DNA of 64,000 nt from Burkholderia cepacia (GCF_001718835.1 NZ_CP013443.1:2666001-2730000); one strand, 5' to 3'; shown: positions 21,202 to 29,983, numbered from the stretch's first letter. The notes: generated by a model not told the origin, from the sequence alone. A program made the numbers and translations.

Positions 21202-22047
21202 ATGCGGTTCCTGATGCTCAATTCAGACGCCGAGCGGCGTGACGGACTGAAGGCTCTGTTGCGGCAGATCGACCGTCACGCCAGCATCAACGATGCGCCC
21301 GACAGTTTTCAGGCGCGCAGGCTGCTGCGCAACCAGCGTTTCGACCTCGTCGCGATCGACTGGCTCGACGTCGGCCGACTCAGCGAGCTTCAGGCGCTCT
21401 GCAGCGCGTGCTCGCCTTCGCCTGCCGCAGTCCTGATCGACGACGCCACGCCCGAAACCGTCCGCGGCCTCTTCAACTGCGGCGTCACCGGCGTGATCCC
21501 TCGCTCGACACGGCCGCACCTGATCGTCCGCGCATTCGAAATGGTGCTGCTCGGCGGCCACTACATCCCGCCGATCGCTCTCAACCTCCTGCCTTCGCTG
21601 CTCGTGACCCGTCACGAAGCGCACGTCCAGGAGCTCGCCGGGTCGATTCCCCGCCGTTCGGCCACCCGCGTGCTGTCGCCACGCCAAGCCCAGATCATGC
21701 GCTTCGTCCATATGGGCAGCACCAACAAGATGATCGCCCGTACGCTCGGCATCAGCGAAGGCACCGTCAAGATCCACCTCGCCAGCATCTTCCAGCAACT
21801 CGGTGCCGCCAACCGCGCCGCCGCGGTCGCGATCTACAACGGCTGGCTGTCGCCCCACCTCGAAGTCCTGTTGTCGAGCCGCGACGGCACGCGCCGGCCG
21901 GTGCTGGGCGAACGCGGGCCGGTGTCGCTGCGCGCCGTGCGCGACAAGCACGACAAACACAAGTACCCGTCGCCGGCTGCGAACGACGGCATGCAGAAGA
22001 CGCTCCACGCCGCCGAACCGCCCGCCCGGTTCCGCCGCGATCGCTAG
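21202..22047 (+). CDS. LuxR/NarL-type regulator with atypical receiver domain
   Basis: A 281-residue protein. Residues 1-125 look like a receiver domain, with D9 and a candidate phospho-acceptor D53 in LVAIDW. The LuxR-type HTH is at about 155-210 (LSPRQAQIMRFVHMGSTNKM, ISEGTVKIHLASIFQQLGA). The usual paired acidic residues at the end of beta-1 are reduced to one, and the conserved lysine before helix 5 appears as Arg (GVIPRS). Phosphorylation may therefore be altered or absent. No histidine kinase is adjacent. A GGAGG ribosome binding site precedes the chosen ATG. The C-terminal 60 residues are basic and look disordered. Confidence 0.85.
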   Translation: MRFLMLNSDAERRDGLKALLRQIDRHASINDAPDSFQARRLLRNQRFDLVAIDWLDVGRLSELQALCSACSPSPAAVLIDDATPETVRGLFNCGVTGVIPRSTRPHLIVRAFEMVLLGGHYIPPIALNLLPSLLVTRHEAHVQELAGSIPRRSATRVLSPRQAQIMRFVHMGSTNKMIARTLGISEGTVKIHLASIFQQLGAANRAAAVAIYNGWLSPHLEVLLSSRDGTRRPVLGERGPVSLRAVRDKHDKHKYPSPAANDGMQKTLHAAEPPARFRRDR

Positions 22048-22125
22048 GGTTGACCGTATCGCGATCGCGACGGTCGACGTGCGAGCGAATTCCCATGTTT
22101 GATGTTCAACGAGTAATATGGACGC

Positions 22126-22800
22126 ATGGGTTTTCTCTTCACACCGCTTCCGCTCTGGGTTGGCATCGGTGGCTGGATCGCCGCCGTGGCCCTGCTCGCG
22201 CTCGCGATCTGGAATCGTCCCTTCGTGCGCCTGCAGGACGCCACGCTCCAGCACGTGTGGCTTGCGCTCGTCACCGCCATTACGGTCCTCTGGGCCTCGA
22301 ATGCGTGGCTCGAAGACGGCATCGTCATGCATCTGCTTGGCGCGACGCTGCTCGTCACACTGTTCGACTGGACACTCGCATTGATCGCGATGGGGGTCGT
22401 GACGGTAGTCGCCGCGATCATTTTCGACGCGCCCTGGCAGGGCATTGGCCTGACCTATCTGATCTACGGCGCATGGCCCGTCGCGGTATCGTCGTTGCTG
22501 CAGCGCGCCGCACTCGCATGGCTGCCGCACAATCTCGCGTCGTTCATCACCGGCCAGGGATTCCTGTCGCCGGCCATCGCGATCATCGCGGTCGCCGCTG
22601 CCGCGGCCGGAGTCCAGCTCGCGCTGGCGGACGGCACCGCCATCGTCATTCCGGCCGGCTATCTGCTGAACACCGCATTGCTCGCACTCGGCGAAGCGTG
22701 GTTCACCGGCATGGCGACGGCACTCATCGCCGTCTATCGCCCCGCATGGGTCACGACCTTCGACGTCCGGCGCTATCGCCTCGGCGGCCCGCGCGCGTAA
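22126..22800 (+). CDS. Orphan CbiM-like energy-coupling-factor permease
   Basis: A 224-residue protein with about six or seven hydrophobic segments. The pattern (LEDGIVMHLLGATLLVTLFDW, VIPAGYLLNTALLALGEAW, WVTTFDVRRYRL at the end) fits the CbiM/EcfS-like family of cobalt/nickel transport membrane subunits. The N-terminal MHIxEG metal motif of canonical CbiM is absent. No CbiQ/CbiO or ATPase gene is nearby. Ion specificity and transport are unproven. It lies 78 bp after the LuxR-type gene and could be cotranscribed. Confidence 0.7.
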   Translation: MGFLFTPLPLWVGIGGWIAAVALLALAIWNRPFVRLQDATLQHVWLALVTAITVLWASNAWLEDGIVMHLLGATLLVTLFDWTLALIAMGVVTVVAAIIFDAPWQGIGLTYLIYGAWPVAVSSLLQRAALAWLPHNLASFITGQGFLSPAIAIIAVAAAAAGVQLALADGTAIVIPAGYLLNTALLALGEAWFTGMATALIAVYRPAWVTTFDVRRYRLGGPRA

Positions 22801-22944
22801 GCGTGCGCCCGCGGCAACAATCTTGCGGGTTCTTGCGTCATCGCGCTGCTTCCCCGACGCGGGAGAGCACCACGTCTACAGTCACGCGACTTTTTTACGC
22901 TAAGATTGAACTCCGGTTCTTCATCGGGCATCTATACGTGCCCG

Positions 22945-23601
22945 ATGTCTCATTCGCTCCTCACCAATAACCAGATGGACAGCTCTCCTGCGTCGCTCCG
23001 GATTTTCCGGGCGCTCGGCAAGCTGGCAGCCTGTATTGCGGGCCTGTCGCTTGCGCTTCCGACACCGGCATTCGCCGACCTGCTCGACCAGCGCTCCGAA
23101 CTGATCAACAAATTCGTCAACGAAATGCATGCCGATCCGCTCGCCGCCGATTGTGCGGCGCACGGCAGCTTCATCGCGAGCACGTCGTCGGCGTTCGACC
23201 GCGTCGACTTCGCGCCGAACGCATTCGACAGCGGCAACGCGACGATCACGCCATGGAACGACTCGTTCGACCAGGGCAAGCAGCGCGTGAAGGTCGACAA
23301 TATCGTCACTGTCGACGGACTCGGCATTCACAGCGACGGCAGCGCCCCGACGCCGCTGAAATTTCGATGCGGCTATGTCGGTCAGCAAATGCTCGCATTC
23401 AGCTGGAACGACCCGGTTCCACCGCTGAAGCCGCGTGCCGAACGGCCTGCGCCGTCGAAGAAGAGCGTCAAGGGCAAGTCGGCGAAGGGCAAGACCAAGG
23501 CGAAAGCGTCCGGACGCACCGCCAAGAAGGCTTCGGCAACGAAGCGATCCACGCCCCAGAAGAAGGCCGTGAAGAAGAAGTCAACGGCGAAGAAGTCCTG
23601 A
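22945..23601 (+). CDS. Exported protein with a lysine-rich, histone-H1-like tail (BspC-like?)
   Basis: A 218-residue protein with a signal peptide (LAACIAGLSLALPTPAFA). The mature domain spans about 110 residues and has two cysteines (DCAAHGSF, LKFRCGYVG). The last 50 or so residues are almost all Lys, Ala, Ser and Thr (KGKSAKGKTKAKA, KKAVKKKSTAKKS). That tail resembles histone H1-like C-terminal repeats, which is odd on an exported protein. I believe related Burkholderia proteins are annotated as BspC-domain, but cannot confirm this. Start choice is uncertain: ATG at 22975 would give a shorter signal peptide. Confidence 0.68.
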   Translation: MSHSLLTNNQMDSSPASLRIFRALGKLAACIAGLSLALPTPAFADLLDQRSELINKFVNEMHADPLAADCAAHGSFIASTSSAFDRVDFAPNAFDSGNATITPWNDSFDQGKQRVKVDNIVTVDGLGIHSDGSAPTPLKFRCGYVGQQMLAFSWNDPVPPLKPRAERPAPSKKSVKGKSAKGKTKAKASGRTAKKASATKRSTPQKKAVKKKSTAKKS

Positions 23602-23625
23602 CACGACGGGACGACAACGGCAGAC

Positions 23626-23664
23626 AAAAAAAGCCGGGACATCCAGTGATGCCCCGGCTTTTTC
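23626..23664. terminator. Bidirectional terminator
   Basis: Stem AAGCCGGG / CCCGGCTT flanked by A- and T-runs, between convergent genes for the H1-tailed protein and the M14 peptidase. Confidence 0.87.
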
Positions 23665-23684
23665 TTGCCCCGCCGAAAACGCGC

Positions 23685-24839
23685 TTACGCGAACGTGTCG
23701 ACGTGCACCAGGATCGCCGCCAGCATCGCCGCGCCAAGCGCCGCGCTTCGCTCGCCGTTCCAGCCGACTCGCTCGTCCGGCAGGTTCGCGTTGTCCTTGA
23801 ACGGCATCTCGAGCGTCAGCGACAGGCAGCCGAACTGGTGGCCGATGTACTTCGACGCGAGCTTGAGCGCGTCCTCCTTGTACTTGCTCGCCGCATAGCC
23901 GTGCTCGGTCTGGAAGTCGGGGCTCGCAACCTTGAACGCTTCGATGAATGCGGTCTGCTCCTTGCCCTGCTGCTCGGTAAAGCTCGGCAGCATTTCCGAC
24001 CCGGCAACGAACACGTACGGCAGATCCTCGTCGCCGTGAATGTCGAAGAACATGTCGCAGCCGATCGCATGGATCGCATCGCGCACGGCCAGCACCTCGG
24101 GGCTGCGCTCGGCATCGGGCGCCATCCACTCGCGGTTCAGGTTCGCGCCCGCCGCATTGGTGCGCAGGTTGCCATGCACGCTGCCGTCGGGGTTCATGTT
24201 CGGGACGATGTGGAACGTCACGCGATCGTAGAGCTTGCGCGCGACCGGATCGCCGGCCCAGTCGCCCCATCCGGCCAGCCGCTTGACGAGACCTTCGACG
24301 AACCATTCGGCCATCGACTCGCCGGGATGCTGGCGCGCGATGATCCATACCTTCTTCTTCGGTACGCCGTCGGTCTCCGGCGTACCGAGCGTCAGCAACG
24401 ACATCGGACGACCTTCAACCGTGCGACCGAGCTCGACGACGCTCGCCTGCGGCAACTGCTGGACCGCGCCGAGAAATGCCGCATGACGCTCTTCCGAGTA
24501 CGGTTCGAAATACGCGTAGTAGATGCTGTCGAATTCCGGCGTATGGTCGATCGTCATCGTCTTGCCGTCGAACGTCGTCGGCACGCGGAACCAGTCGACC
24601 CGGTCATAGCTCGCCACGGCGCTGTAATTGCGCCAGCCCGACGGATACGCACATTCGGCGGCATTCTCGAACGTCATCACGCAGCGCTCGCCGCGCGCGC
24701 CCGTCAAGCGGTAGTAAAACCATTGCGCGAATTCCGAGCGGTTGTCACCGCGCACGCGCAATCGAATCGCATCGGGGCTGTCGCACGACACGACGTCGAT
24801 TGCGCCCGCGTCGAAATTGCTGGTGATCGAAAGGGCCAT
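23685..24839 (-). CDS. M14-family carboxypeptidase, cytosolic carboxypeptidase-like
   Basis: A 384-residue enzyme without a signal peptide. An N-terminal beta domain precedes a zinc carboxypeptidase domain with H171 and E174 (RQHPGESMAEWF), H268 (FFDIHGDED) and a catalytic glutamate E344 (LTLEMPFKDN). The substrate-binding NLRTNAAGANLNREW motif is intact. This arrangement is that of the M14 subfamily containing eukaryotic cytosolic carboxypeptidases, which trim polyglutamate from tubulin. Bacterial substrates are unknown. AAGGAGA precedes the chosen ATG. yaaA follows upstream on the same strand. Confidence 0.88.
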   Translation of the reverse strand: MALSITSNFDAGAIDVVSCDSPDAIRLRVRGDNRSEFAQWFYYRLTGARGERCVMTFENAAECAYPSGWRNYSAVASYDRVDWFRVPTTFDGKTMTIDHTPEFDSIYYAYFEPYSEERHAAFLGAVQQLPQASVVELGRTVEGRPMSLLTLGTPETDGVPKKKVWIIARQHPGESMAEWFVEGLVKRLAGWGDWAGDPVARKLYDRVTFHIVPNMNPDGSVHGNLRTNAAGANLNREWMAPDAERSPEVLAVRDAIHAIGCDMFFDIHGDEDLPYVFVAGSEMLPSFTEQQGKEQTAFIEAFKVASPDFQTEHGYAASKYKEDALKLASKYIGHQFGCLSLTLEMPFKDNANLPDERVGWNGERSAALGAAMLAAILVHVDTFA

Positions 24840-24928
24840 CTGTCTCTCCTTGGGCGACCGGAACAGGCGGTGTAGCGCTTGCCCGGCCTCATTCAGGCGC
24901 CGGCCGTCTCGTGAACGGCCGGCAGGGG

Positions 24929-25711
24929 TCACTCGCCGACTCGCCGGCGATATACGTAAGTCGAATCGTTCGACGCAGCCTCATCGAACGCGTAGCCTTC
25001 AGTCGCGAATGCCTTCAGCGCCTTCGGGTCGGCAATCCGGTTCTCGACGATAAAACGCGCCATCAGGCCGCGCGCACGCTTCGCATGGAAGCTGATGATC
25101 TTGTAGCGGCCGCCCTTCCAGTCTTCGAACACCGGCGTGACGACGGGCGCGGCCAGCAGCTTCGGCTTGACCGACTTGAAGTATTCGGTCGATGCGCAGT
25201 TGACGAGCACGCGCGCCGCGCCGCTGCGCGTTTCGAGCTGCTCGTTCAGCGCCCGCGTGATGCGGTCGCCCCAGAACGCGTACAGATCCTTGCCGCGCGC
25301 GTTCGCGAAGCGCGTACCCATCTCGAGACGGTACGGCTGCAGCAGATCGAGCGGACGCAACAGCCCGTACAGCCCCGACAGCACGCGCACGTGCTGCTGC
25401 GCATAGTCGAGATCGGCGGACGACAGCGATTTGGCGTCGAATCCTTCATATACGTCGCCGTTGAATGCGAGCACGGCCTGCTTCGCGTTGGCCGGCGTAA
25501 AGGTCGGCGACCAGTCCGCATAACGCTGGAAATTCAGGCGCGCAAGCGGATCGGAGATATCCATCAGCGTCGCGATGTCCTGCGGCGAGAGCTTGCGCAG
25601 GCCGTCGATCAGCTCGGACGCGTCGTCGACGAATGCAGGCTTCGTGTAAGACTGGACGTGTGCGGGCGTATCGTAGTCGAGGGATTTGGCGGGAGAGAGA
25701 ACGATTATCAT
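24929..25711 (-). CDS. yaaA: Peroxide stress protein YaaA
   Basis: A 260-residue protein of the YaaA/UPF0246 family. It begins MIIVLSPAKSLDYDTP and contains LSGLYGLLRPLDLLQPYRLE and ISFHAKRARGLMARF, all family hallmarks. In E. coli YaaA lowers intracellular free iron during H2O2 stress and binds DNA through a HhH-like fold. Length is normal. It may be cotranscribed with the M14 peptidase gene 89 bp downstream. Confidence 0.95.
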   Translation of the reverse strand: MIIVLSPAKSLDYDTPAHVQSYTKPAFVDDASELIDGLRKLSPQDIATLMDISDPLARLNFQRYADWSPTFTPANAKQAVLAFNGDVYEGFDAKSLSSADLDYAQQHVRVLSGLYGLLRPLDLLQPYRLEMGTRFANARGKDLYAFWGDRITRALNEQLETRSGAARVLVNCASTEYFKSVKPKLLAAPVVTPVFEDWKGGRYKIISFHAKRARGLMARFIVENRIADPKALKAFATEGYAFDEAASNDSTYVYRRRVGE

Positions 25712-25768
25712 AGAGGCTCGCTGGCACGCCGTGCCTTGCGGTCAGACGAAAACCACCGATTGTAACGA

Positions 25769-26248
25769 ATGACCCGCTCTCCCGCCCCGCATGCCGCGCA
25801 TCGCGTCGTGCTCGACTCGAATGTCTGGATCGACATCCTCGTATTCGACGACCCCGCTACGCGCCCGATCCGCGCCGCGCTCGAACGCGGTACGCTTGCC
25901 GCCGTGATCGACGGCCGCTGCCTGACCGAACTCGAGTATGTGCTCGACTATCCGCAGTTCCAGGCGCGCGCCGTCGACAAGGCGGCCGCGCTCGCGACCG
26001 TCGCCCGCCTGGCGAGCCTCGTCGAGCCGCCGGCCGTCGACGCCGACGCGCCGCCGCTGCCGAAGTGCAAGGACCGCGACGACCAGAAGTTTCTTGAACT
26101 CGCCCGCGCCGCCCAGGCCGAGTGGCTCGTGTCGAAAGACCGCGCGCTGCTGAAGCTCGCGAAGCGCACCGCGCGCGATTTCGGCTTCCGGATCGCGCAA
26201 CCAGCCCCCTTTGCCGAGGCCTGCGCGCTCGACGCCACGCCGGCTTGA
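25769..26248 (+). CDS. PIN-domain nuclease, putative toxin without a visible antitoxin
   Basis: A 159-residue PIN-domain protein of the COG1569 type. The metal-binding acidic residues appear intact: D16 (LDSNVWID), E54/E56 (TELEYVL), D102/D104/D105 (KDRDDQKFLE) and D124 (VSKDRALLKL). PIN proteins are Mg2+-dependent RNases, often VapC-like toxins. No small antitoxin gene precedes it; it is divergent from yaaA across 57 bp and closely followed by an aminotransferase gene. A housekeeping RNase role is as plausible as a toxin role. Confidence 0.85.
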   Translation: MTRSPAPHAAHRVVLDSNVWIDILVFDDPATRPIRAALERGTLAAVIDGRCLTELEYVLDYPQFQARAVDKAAALATVARLASLVEPPAVDADAPPLPKCKDRDDQKFLELARAAQAEWLVSKDRALLKLAKRTARDFGFRIAQPAPFAEACALDATPA

Positions 26249-26281
26249 CGCACGCAACACCACCCGATTTCGACCGTATCG

Positions 26282-27454
26282 ATGAACGCTCCTTCAGACA
26301 TGCCAACGACCCCCGTTTTCCCTTCGCGCCTGCCGAACGTCGGCACGACGATCTTCACGGTCATGAGCGCGCTTGCAGCAGAAAAAGGCGCCGTGAACCT
26401 CGGCCAGGGCTTTCCGGATTTCGACTGCGATCCGCGCATCGTCGATGCGGTTGCCGCCGCGATGCGCGACGGGCACAACCAGTATCCGCCGATGGCCGGT
26501 GTCGCGCCGCTGCGCGAGGCGATCGCGGACAAGATCGCGCAGGTCTACGGCCGGCGTTACGATCCGGCGACCGAAATCACCGTCACGGCCGGTGCGACGC
26601 AGGCACTGCTGACCGCGATCCTGTGCACGGTGCATCCGGGTGATGAAGTGATCGTCGTCGAACCGACCTACGACAGCTACCTGCCGTCGATCGAACTCGC
26701 GGGCGGCACACCTGTGTTCGTCACGCTGGAAGCACCCGACTACGCGATTCCGTTCGATCGTCTGGCGGCCGCAATCACGCCGAAAACGCGCATGATCCTG
26801 ATCAACACGCCGCATAACCCGACGGGTACCGTGTGGCGCGAGACGGACATGCGCAAGCTCGAAGCGATCGTGCGAGGCACCAACGTGCTGATCCTGTCCG
26901 ACGAGGTCTACGAGCACATGGTCTATGACGGTGCGCGCCATGAGAGCGTCGCCCGCTATCCTGAACTCGCCGCGCGCAGCTTCATCGTGTCGAGCTTCGG
27001 CAAGACCTATCATGTGACGGGCTGGAAGGTCGGTTATGTCGCAGCCCCGGCCGCGCTGACCGCGGAATTCCGCAAGGTCCACCAGTTCAACGTGTTCACG
27101 GTGAACACGCCGATGCAGGTCGGGCTCGCCGACTACCTGCGCGACCCGGCACCGTACCTGACGCTTGCCGACTTCTACCAGAAGAAGCGCGACTTCTTCC
27201 GGGCCGGCCTCGAGCGCACGCGCTTCAAGCTGCTGCCCTGCACGGGCACGTACTTCCAGTGCGTCGATTATTCGGCGATCAGCGACCTGCCGGAAGCGGA
27301 ATTCTCGAAGTGGCTCACGTCGGAGATCGGCGTGGCCGCCATTCCGGTGTCGGCGTTCTATCACGAGCCGCACGAATCGGGCGTCGTACGCTTTTGCTTC
27401 GCGAAGCAGGAAAGCACGCTCGCGTCCGCGCTCGAACGGCTCGCGAAGCTGTAA
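26282..27454 (+). CDS. Methionine aminotransferase (YbdL-like PLP enzyme)
   Basis: A 390-residue class I/II aminotransferase. Hallmarks are NLGQGFPDFDCDP, QYPPMAGVAPLREAIA, NTPHNPTG, LSDEVYEHMVYDG, and the PLP lysine in SSFGKTYHVTGWKVGY. These match the YbdL/kynurenine-glutamine transaminase K group, which transaminates methionine and aromatic residues and can close the methionine salvage pathway. It lies 33 bp after the PIN gene and is probably cotranscribed. Confidence 0.9.
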   Translation: MNAPSDMPTTPVFPSRLPNVGTTIFTVMSALAAEKGAVNLGQGFPDFDCDPRIVDAVAAAMRDGHNQYPPMAGVAPLREAIADKIAQVYGRRYDPATEITVTAGATQALLTAILCTVHPGDEVIVVEPTYDSYLPSIELAGGTPVFVTLEAPDYAIPFDRLAAAITPKTRMILINTPHNPTGTVWRETDMRKLEAIVRGTNVLILSDEVYEHMVYDGARHESVARYPELAARSFIVSSFGKTYHVTGWKVGYVAAPAALTAEFRKVHQFNVFTVNTPMQVGLADYLRDPAPYLTLADFYQKKRDFFRAGLERTRFKLLPCTGTYFQCVDYSAISDLPEAEFSKWLTSEIGVAAIPVSAFYHEPHESGVVRFCFAKQESTLASALERLAKL

Positions 27455-27512
27455 GCAAGCCCGCGCCGCCCGAACCTGCGCGGCGCAGGACAGCGTCAAG
27501 CGAACGCGACGC

Positions 27513-28169
27513 TCACGGAAGCTTGCCGTTCGCCGCCGCGAGATACGCCTTGCGATCTTCGGCGACGCGCTGCGCGGCCGGACGCTCGCCGACGATCTTC
27601 GCATGCGCTTTCCAGTCGATGCCCGCGTCGAGCAGGAAATCGCGTCCGAAAATGGCCTTCGTCGCCATCCCGATGACCGGCAGATGAACCCATGCGGCGA
27701 TGTCGGCGAGGCCGAACGACTCGCCGAGCACATACGGCGAAAATTGCGTCATCTGTTTGAACGCATCGATCGCGCGCGGCAGACGCCTTTCGACGTGCGC
27801 CTTCATCCCGTCGCTGACCTTGCCGCCGAAAAACGCTTCCGTATAGACCTCGCGCGCCACCCATTCGAGATACAGCTCGAGCGTCTCGACCAGTTCGCGC
27901 ACCTTCGCCGCCTCAAACGGGTCGGACGGGAAAATCGGCTTGTCCGGATAACGCGCCGCCAGGTATTCGATGATCACCTGCGACTCGAACAATGCGCCTT
28001 CTTCGGTCTTCAGGAACGGAATCTTGCCGAGCGGCGAATCGGCGAGCCGGGCCGGATCGCTGATCGGCAAACCGCACACCGACTCCTCGAACGGAATGTC
28101 GTGCTCGAGCAGGACGAACTTCACCTTGTTGTAATAGTTGGACAACGGAATACCGCACAGCTGTAGCAT
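27513..28169 (-). CDS. Glutathione S-transferase family protein
   Basis: A 218-residue GST. The N-terminal thioredoxin-fold domain starts MLQLCGIPLSNYYNKVKFVL, with the cis-Pro segment GKIPFL and the GSH-binding acidic-Ser motif FESQVIIEYLA. The helical C-terminal domain contains the conserved SFGLADIAAWVHL. It is convergent with the YbdL gene and divergent from the enoyl-CoA hydratase gene. The electrophile substrate is unknown. Confidence 0.88.
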   Translation of the reverse strand: MLQLCGIPLSNYYNKVKFVLLEHDIPFEESVCGLPISDPARLADSPLGKIPFLKTEEGALFESQVIIEYLAARYPDKPIFPSDPFEAAKVRELVETLELYLEWVAREVYTEAFFGGKVSDGMKAHVERRLPRAIDAFKQMTQFSPYVLGESFGLADIAAWVHLPVIGMATKAIFGRDFLLDAGIDWKAHAKIVGERPAAQRVAEDRKAYLAAANGKLP

Positions 28170-28362
28170 CGGAGTCTCCTTCCCCGCGGGGATGTGGCCG
28201 GGCCGATGCCCGGCGTATCGGGATTCGGCGCGCTGAAAAGCACGTTCGTGCTAGTCTAAAGCAAGTATTACGTCCGTCACGACAACATTACATCCGCTAC
28301 GGCATCGGCCGCATCAGCGCGCGCGGCGCCGCAGCCCCGCCATCCGATGGAGACACGCTCGC

Positions 28363-29154
28363 ATGAGTGCTGAACTGCTGGCCTCGCGTCCGCCCGAGAG
28401 CGACTCGACGCTCGTCCTCACGCTATCCAATCCCGGCGCACGCAATGCGCTGCATCCCGACATGTACGCGGCCGGCATCGAGGCGCTCGCCACCGCCGAG
28501 CGCGATCCCGGGATTCGCGCTGTCGTGCTCACCGGCGCCGATCGCTTCTTCTGCGCGGGCGGCAACCTGAACCGGCTGCTCGACAACCGCTCGAAGGATC
28601 CGTCCTACCAGGCCGACAGCATCGATCAGCTCGCCGCATGGGTGACGGCGATCCACGCTTCGACGAAGCCGGTGATCGCGGCGGTCGAAGGCGCCGCGGC
28701 CGGCGCGGGCTTCTCGCTCGCGCTCGCGTGCGACCTGATCGTCGCTGCGCACGATGCCAAGTTCCTGATGTCATACGCGCGTGTCGGCCTGACACCCGAC
28801 GGGGGCGGGTCGTGGTTCATCGCCCGCGCATTGCCGCGCGCGATCGCGGCCGAGATCCTGTTCGAAGGCAAACCCGTCGCAGCCGAACGTCTGCACACGC
28901 TCGGTGTCGTCAACCGGCTCGCCGTGCCGGGCACGGCGTTGACCGACGCGCTGGCATGGGCCGATACACTCGCCGGCATCTCGCCGAACGCGCTCACGCG
29001 CATCAAGTCGCTGCTCGACGACGCAACGACGCAACCGCTCGACGCGCATCTCGGCACCGAACGCGATCATTTCGTCGCGTCGCTGCATCATGCGGACGGG
29101 CTCGAGGGCATCACCGCCTTTCTCGAGAAGCGCCCGCCCCGCTACAAGCGCTGA
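28363..29154 (+). CDS. Enoyl-CoA hydratase/isomerase family protein
   Basis: A 263-residue crotonase-fold protein. The oxyanion-hole segments are FFCAGGNLNRLL and AAGAGFSLALACDLIVA. A glutamate at the usual catalytic position is not obvious, since SYARVGLTPDGGG carries Asp and Gly. Some annotations give such proteins as an alternative oxepin-CoA hydrolase of phenylacetate degradation, but this is not secure from sequence. The GST gene about 135 bp downstream may be cotranscribed. Confidence 0.85.
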   Translation: MSAELLASRPPESDSTLVLTLSNPGARNALHPDMYAAGIEALATAERDPGIRAVVLTGADRFFCAGGNLNRLLDNRSKDPSYQADSIDQLAAWVTAIHASTKPVIAAVEGAAAGAGFSLALACDLIVAAHDAKFLMSYARVGLTPDGGGSWFIARALPRAIAAEILFEGKPVAAERLHTLGVVNRLAVPGTALTDALAWADTLAGISPNALTRIKSLLDDATTQPLDAHLGTERDHFVASLHHADGLEGITAFLEKRPPRYKR

Positions 29155-29290
29155 TCACGAAATTTTCGCTCGCACGCTGCGTCGAACGGCGCGCGGCGGC
29201 CGCCGGCAGCCTGCGTCGATCCATGCTCTAATGACCGCCTGTCGCGGCGCTGCCAGCGCCGTTCTCGCGCACGCAACGAAGGAGTTCACG

Positions 29291-29983
29291 ATGATCGACG
29301 TCTATAGCTGGGCGACCCCGAACGGCCACAAGGTGCACATCATGCTCGAGGAAACGGGCCTCGCGTATCGTGTCCATCCGGTCGATATCGGCGCAGGCGA
29401 CCAGTTCAAGCCGGAATTCCTGAAGATCAGCCCGAACAACAAGATCCCCGCGATCGTCGATCCGGACGGCCCCGGCGGCAAGCCGATCTCGCTGTTCGAA
29501 TCGGGCGCGATCCTGATCTACCTCGCGGAGAAAACCGGCAAGTTCCTGCCGACCGATCCGGCCGCACGCTACGCAACGCTCGAATGGCTGATGTTCCAGA
29601 TGGGCGGTGTCGGGCCGATGCTCGGGCAGGCGCACCACTTCCGCCTGTATGCGCCGGAGAAGATCGAGTATGCGGTCAACCGCTACACGAACGAGGCGAA
29701 GCGCCTGTACAACGTGATGGACAAGCGTCTCGGCGAATCCGAATATCTCGCGGGCGACACGTACACGATCGCGGACATCGCGACGTTCCCGTGGACACGC
29801 TCATGGCAGAACCAGGGCATCGTGCTCGACGAATTGCCGAACGTGAAGCGCTGGTACGACACGATCGCCGCACGACCGGCCGTCGAGCGCGGTGTCGAAG
29901 TGCTTGCGTCGATGCGCAAGGCGCTGCAGGACGACAAGGCACGCGAGGTGCTGTTCGGCGCAACGCAATACGCGAAGCACTGA
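29291..29983 (+). CDS. Glutathione S-transferase, YfcG/YghU-like
   Basis: A 230-residue protein starting MIDVYSWATPNGHKVHIMLE after an AAGGAG ribosome binding site. It contains SPNNKIPAIVDPDGPGG and LFESGAILIYLAEKTGKFLP, the signature of the YfcG/Ure2-like nu-class GSTs, which act as disulfide-bond reductases rather than classical conjugating enzymes. The C-terminal helical domain is complete (YTIADIATFPWTRSWQNQGI). It converges on the MaoC gene pair. Confidence 0.92.
   Translation: MIDVYSWATPNGHKVHIMLEETGLAYRVHPVDIGAGDQFKPEFLKISPNNKIPAIVDPDGPGGKPISLFESGAILIYLAEKTGKFLPTDPAARYATLEWLMFQMGGVGPMLGQAHHFRLYAPEKIEYAVNRYTNEAKRLYNVMDKRLGESEYLAGDTYTIADIATFPWTRSWQNQGIVLDELPNVKRWYDTIAARPAVERGVEVLASMRKALQDDKAREVLFGATQYAKH

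Noticed and set aside
27463..27486. Terminator between the YbdL-type aminotransferase and the GST
   Set aside because: A GCGCCGC/GCGGCGC inverted repeat exists but lacks a T-run on either strand, so it is not called.
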